Below, in pieces: positions 15,106-17,265 of a stretch of 17,265 bases of DNA. The stretch comes from an uncultured Leptolyngbya sp. Lineage in GTDB: Bacteria > Cyanobacteriota > Cyanobacteriia > Phormidesmidales > Phormidesmidaceae. The position numbers and the translations under genes are program-made. Every line of letters starts with the position of its first letter. Within the stretch, counting starts at the first letter, position 1. Location: positions 1-17,265 of the forward strand of contig CALBPH010000502.1 in NCBI GenBank assembly GCA_937899365.1, read 5' to 3'. The notes beneath the pieces were generated by a model. The model did no database searches, had not been told where the DNA came from, and saw only the letters and a program-made list of their open reading frames with translations.

Positions 15106-16767
15106 ATGCTTGTCATGACTTTGGCTTCTGATGTTTTGAGACATCTGCAGTGGCTAGTGGAAAAGATAGTCGGGCCGGTGGTGCTATTGGCTCTGCTTTT
15201 GCTGACCAGCTGTAACAATGCCCCCGAGTCTGGAGCTGGGCTGGATGAGTCTACGCCCCCATCCCTCTTTGCCCCCCGCCCTGTGATCAAGCAGGTGGAT
15301 CCACCCGATCTGATTCTAGCATTGGACCCCTGGTTGGACACCTATGCGCCCCAGGTGCAGATCCGTCAGCCCCAAGCTGAGCAGAATTTTGATACCACCA
15401 CCGTTAGCGTTGTACTACAGGTTCAAGATTTACCTATATATAAGGATGAAATGTGGGGGATGGGTCCCCATGTGCAACTCCTGCTAGATAACCAGCCCTA
15501 TGGCTCGGTATATGACCTGACGCAACCGATTGTGCTGGAGGATCTAGCGCCAGGAACCCATACTATTCGAGCATTTGCGGTACGTCCTTGGGATGAAAGC
15601 TTTAAAAATGAAGGCTCCTATGCCCAGGTGACGTTCCACATTTTTGCCCAAACGGACGAAAACTCGCCGAAGGACAATCGGCCGTTGCTTACCTATGGTG
15701 CACCGTTGGGTATCTATGGAGCTGAACCCGTCTTATTAGACTTCTATTTATTGAATGCTCCGCTGCACCAGGTTGCCGAGGATAATCCGGCGATTTCTGA
15801 CTGGCGTGTGCGCTATACCGTCAATGGCGAGAGTCTTATGCTCAAGGATTGGGAGGCTATATATATAGAAGGTCTGAAGCCAGGGCAAAACTGGGTGCAG
15901 CTAACGCTAGTGGATGATGCGGGCCAGCCTATGGAGGGCGTTTTTAATAACACGGTGCGGCTGATCAACTATGACCCCGGTCTGGATGACGGTCTGGCAA
16001 AAATTGTTCGGGGAGAGGTCACTTTAGCGGAGATAGGCGGCATTGTTGATCCGAGCTACGAGCCCGAGGTTCCTGAGCCCGAGGTCCCTGAGGTTGAGGT
16101 CCCTGAACCTGAAGTTCTTGAGCTGCCTAATAAAGACAGTAAACCCGATCGACAGCCTGAGCAGATTGCCCCTGAGGCGGTTCAACCTGAGGAGATCCAG
16201 CCCGAGGAGATCCAGCCCGAAAAAATGACCCCGGTCGATGAGCCTAGGTCTGAGGTAACGGCTCCCGAGCCGCTCGATGAAACCAGCGAACTGTTGGACG
16301 ACGATGAAGCTGACTCTTCAGAATCATCGGACGCAGAGTTTGAAGAGTCAGCTGTTAACTCTGATTTGCCCATGGAGCCGCCATCAGTCTTAGAGCCGTC
16401 ACTGTCAGCAGGAGCCAAGATTGACCAACTCGAAACACCGGCCGTGCTGGAGGAAACAGTCACCCCCGTGGATACTCTGGCTGGTCGGTCCCCTGAGGAG
16501 GTGGACGTTGAGGCGGTTCCTGAGCCCGGTTTAATGCTGGAGGTCGATGCCAGCGTGGCCCCAGAGTTTGCTGATTCAGAAGTAATGTCTGAACCCATTG
16601 AAGATGCTCCGGTCATGGCCGAGCCGACCATAGATACGCCGGTAGAAACCTTTGCAGAGCCTATAATCGACAAACCCACTGAAGAAGAAGCCGCCCCATC
16701 AAAGCGGCGATATCTACAGCGGCTATACGACTATCGCGATCGCTCAATGGAAACCTATAAGCGCTAA
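15106..16767 (+). CDS. Acidic Pro/Glu-rich lipoprotein with two beta-sandwich-like domains
   Basis: The 553-residue protein has a lipoprotein signal peptide: a long n-region with Lys20, hydrophobic IVGPVVLLALLLLTSC and lipobox Cys36. Two Ig-like or filamin-like beta modules follow, roughly 82-180 (VQLLLDNQPYGSV, LAPGTHTIRAFAVRPW) and 195-288 (WRVRYTVNGESLML, GQNWVQLTLVDDAG). These resemble extracellular domains that present bound or stacked strands. Residues 318-532 are low-complexity, very rich in Pro, Glu, Asp, Ser and Val, with short PEV and PEEIQ repeats. The C-terminus is basic and aromatic (KRRYLQRLYDYRDRSM, 533-548). It is probably anchored in a membrane and spans periplasmic space. 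A start at Met4 (15115) is equally possible, since GGGG lies too close to the first ATG. I recognise no named family. It is convergent with gpsA. Confidence 0.82.
   Translation: MLVMTLASDVLRHLQWLVEKIVGPVVLLALLLLTSCNNAPESGAGLDESTPPSLFAPRPVIKQVDPPDLILALDPWLDTYAPQVQIRQPQAEQNFDTTTVSVVLQVQDLPIYKDEMWGMGPHVQLLLDNQPYGSVYDLTQPIVLEDLAPGTHTIRAFAVRPWDESFKNEGSYAQVTFHIFAQTDENSPKDNRPLLTYGAPLGIYGAEPVLLDFYLLNAPLHQVAEDNPAISDWRVRYTVNGESLMLKDWEAIYIEGLKPGQNWVQLTLVDDAGQPMEGVFNNTVRLINYDPGLDDGLAKIVRGEVTLAEIGGIVDPSYEPEVPEPEVPEVEVPEPEVLELPNKDSKPDRQPEQIAPEAVQPEEIQPEEIQPEKMTPVDEPRSEVTAPEPLDETSELLDDDEADSSESSDAEFEESAVNSDLPMEPPSVLEPSLSAGAKIDQLETPAVLEETVTPVDTLAGRSPEEVDVEAVPEPGLMLEVDASVAPEFADSEVMSEPIEDAPVMAEPTIDTPVETFAEPIIDKPTEEEAAPSKRRYLQRLYDYRDRSMETYKR
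16060..16122 (+). repeat. Imperfect repeats coding for PEV units
   Basis: The DNA codes EPEVPEPEVPEVEVPEPEV (residues 319-337 or so) in imperfect repeats of about 15 bases, such as GAGCCCGAGGTTCCT and GAGCCCGAGGTCCCT. The variation between units at third positions suggests old rather than fresh expansion. Confidence 0.7.
16186..16215 (+). repeat. 15-base tandem repeat in the lipoprotein gene
   Basis: CCTGAGGAGATCCAG (16186-16200) is followed directly by CCCGAGGAGATCCAG (16201-16215), one base different. Each codes PEEIQ. A third, decayed unit follows (PEKMT). The near identity points to recent slippage or duplication, so length may vary between strains. Confidence 0.8.
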
Positions 16768-17265
16768 TTTTTAGCCATTAGATCACAGGCTTCTGGCTTG
16801 AGTTCTCGTTCCATCAGGCCGCCGACGGCCTCTTGGGGAGTGACGACTCCACGCAGCAGACGATGGACCTGTCGAGCAATGGGCACCGGAATACCGTCGC
16901 GATTGGCCATGTCAATTAGGACATGGGTGGTATTGACGCCTTCTGCCGTGCTGCCCAGTTCATCTAAAATCTGGTCTAGCTTTTTACCTTGGGCGAGTCC
17001 GTAGCCCACCCGGTAGTTCCGACTCAGGGTGCCATCACAGGTGGCGAGTAAATCGCCTAACCCTGAGAGACCATAGAAGGTTTCCACCTGAGCGCCCATG
17101 TGTACACCCACCCGCAGCATTTCTGGGATGGCTCGGGTAATTAATGCGGCCTTGGCGTTGGACCCGAGTTTGAGGCCGTCACACACACCAACTGCGATCG
17201 CAACCACATTTTTAAGCGTGCCCCCCAGCTCTGCCCCCACGGGGTCGGGACTGGTGTAAATCCGA
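16764..17265 (-). CDS. gpsA: Glycerol-3-phosphate dehydrogenase [NAD(P)+], partial (N-terminus off the right edge)
   Basis: The frame is open to the window edge, giving 166 C-terminal residues of an enzyme usually 305-335 long. It reduces dihydroxyacetone phosphate to sn-glycerol 3-phosphate for phospholipid and glycolipid synthesis, in the cytoplasm. The visible part starts RIYTSPDPVGAELGG, which continues upstream of the internal GTG at 17238-17240, so that GTG is not the start. The catalytic Lys lies in ELGGTLKNVVAIAVG. FYGLSGLGDLLATC and LSRNYRVG (substrate-contact Arg/Asn) follow, and STAEGVNTT is also typical. The TAG stop (complement of 16764-16766) interlocks with the TAA of the convergent lipoprotein gene. 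Confidence 0.96.
   Translation of the reverse strand, partial: RIYTSPDPVGAELGGTLKNVVAIAVGVCDGLKLGSNAKAALITRAIPEMLRVGVHMGAQVETFYGLSGLGDLLATCDGTLSRNYRVGYGLAQGKKLDQILDELGSTAEGVNTTHVLIDMANRDGIPVPIARQVHRLLRGVVTPQEAVGGLMERELKPEACDLMAKN

Noticed and set aside
16182..16679. Minus-strand 165-residue Ser/Gly-rich frame
   Set aside because: It is the complement of the acidic low-complexity linker of the lipoprotein gene. The composition follows from GAG/GAA and CCN codons on the other strand.
17238..17240. GTG as start of gpsA
   Set aside because: The frame continues upstream with RIYTSPDPV, which is conserved in GpsA, so the gene extends past the edge.
1..17265. CRISPR arrays, tRNA or rRNA genes, complete insertion sequences, defence islands
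   Set aside because: I looked for spaced direct repeats, cloverleaf arms, transposase motifs and nuclease or toxin pairs and saw none, apart from the Uma2 remnant.

Overview
The window comes from a cyanobacterium. It carries the photosystem I core genes psaA and psaB in their usual tandem order, and at least nine copies of the cyanobacterial palindrome GCGATCGC (HIP1). The protein style, including long intergenic regions and an Uma2-type nuclease remnant, fits a filamentous Leptolyngbya/Nodosilinea-like lineage. That finer placement is an impression and has not been tested.

Layout. Bases 1-6257 (minus strand) hold five co-directional genes. In order of transcription they are a GT4 glycosyltransferase, an MsbA-type ABC exporter, a GT-A-type glycosyltransferase (DAD motif), a PAPS-type sulfotransferase, and a second, paralogous GT-A-type glycosyltransferase that runs off the left edge. 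Together they look like part of a locus that builds, sulfates and exports a glycan or glycolipid. Bases 6530-7913 (minus) carry the ribosome-assembly GTPase RbgA/YlqF and a universal stress protein. Divergent from these, pgk (plus, 8083-9288) begins with GTG behind a full AGGAGG and ends at a clear intrinsic terminator. Bases 9484-9860 hold an N-terminally truncated Uma2 gene beside a dispersed-repeat-like sequence. A strong terminator at 9911-9942 closes the psaA-psaB operon (minus, 14465-9970). A 640-base divergent intergenic region separates psaA from a large acidic lipoprotein gene (plus, 15106-16767). The stop codon of that gene interlocks with the stop codon of a convergent, partial gpsA (minus, 16764-17265).

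How the genes relate. Housekeeping and photosynthesis genes (pgk, psaAB, gpsA, rbgA) form the right two thirds. The left third is an accessory surface-glycan module. Its most unusual feature is the C-terminal tail of the ABC exporter. It reads like the dimerisation/phosphoacceptor helix pair of a histidine kinase (HisKA/DHp), with the phosphoacceptor His replaced by Tyr, and no kinase domain follows. I found no CRISPR array, tRNA, rRNA, complete insertion sequence, prophage or recognisable defence system.
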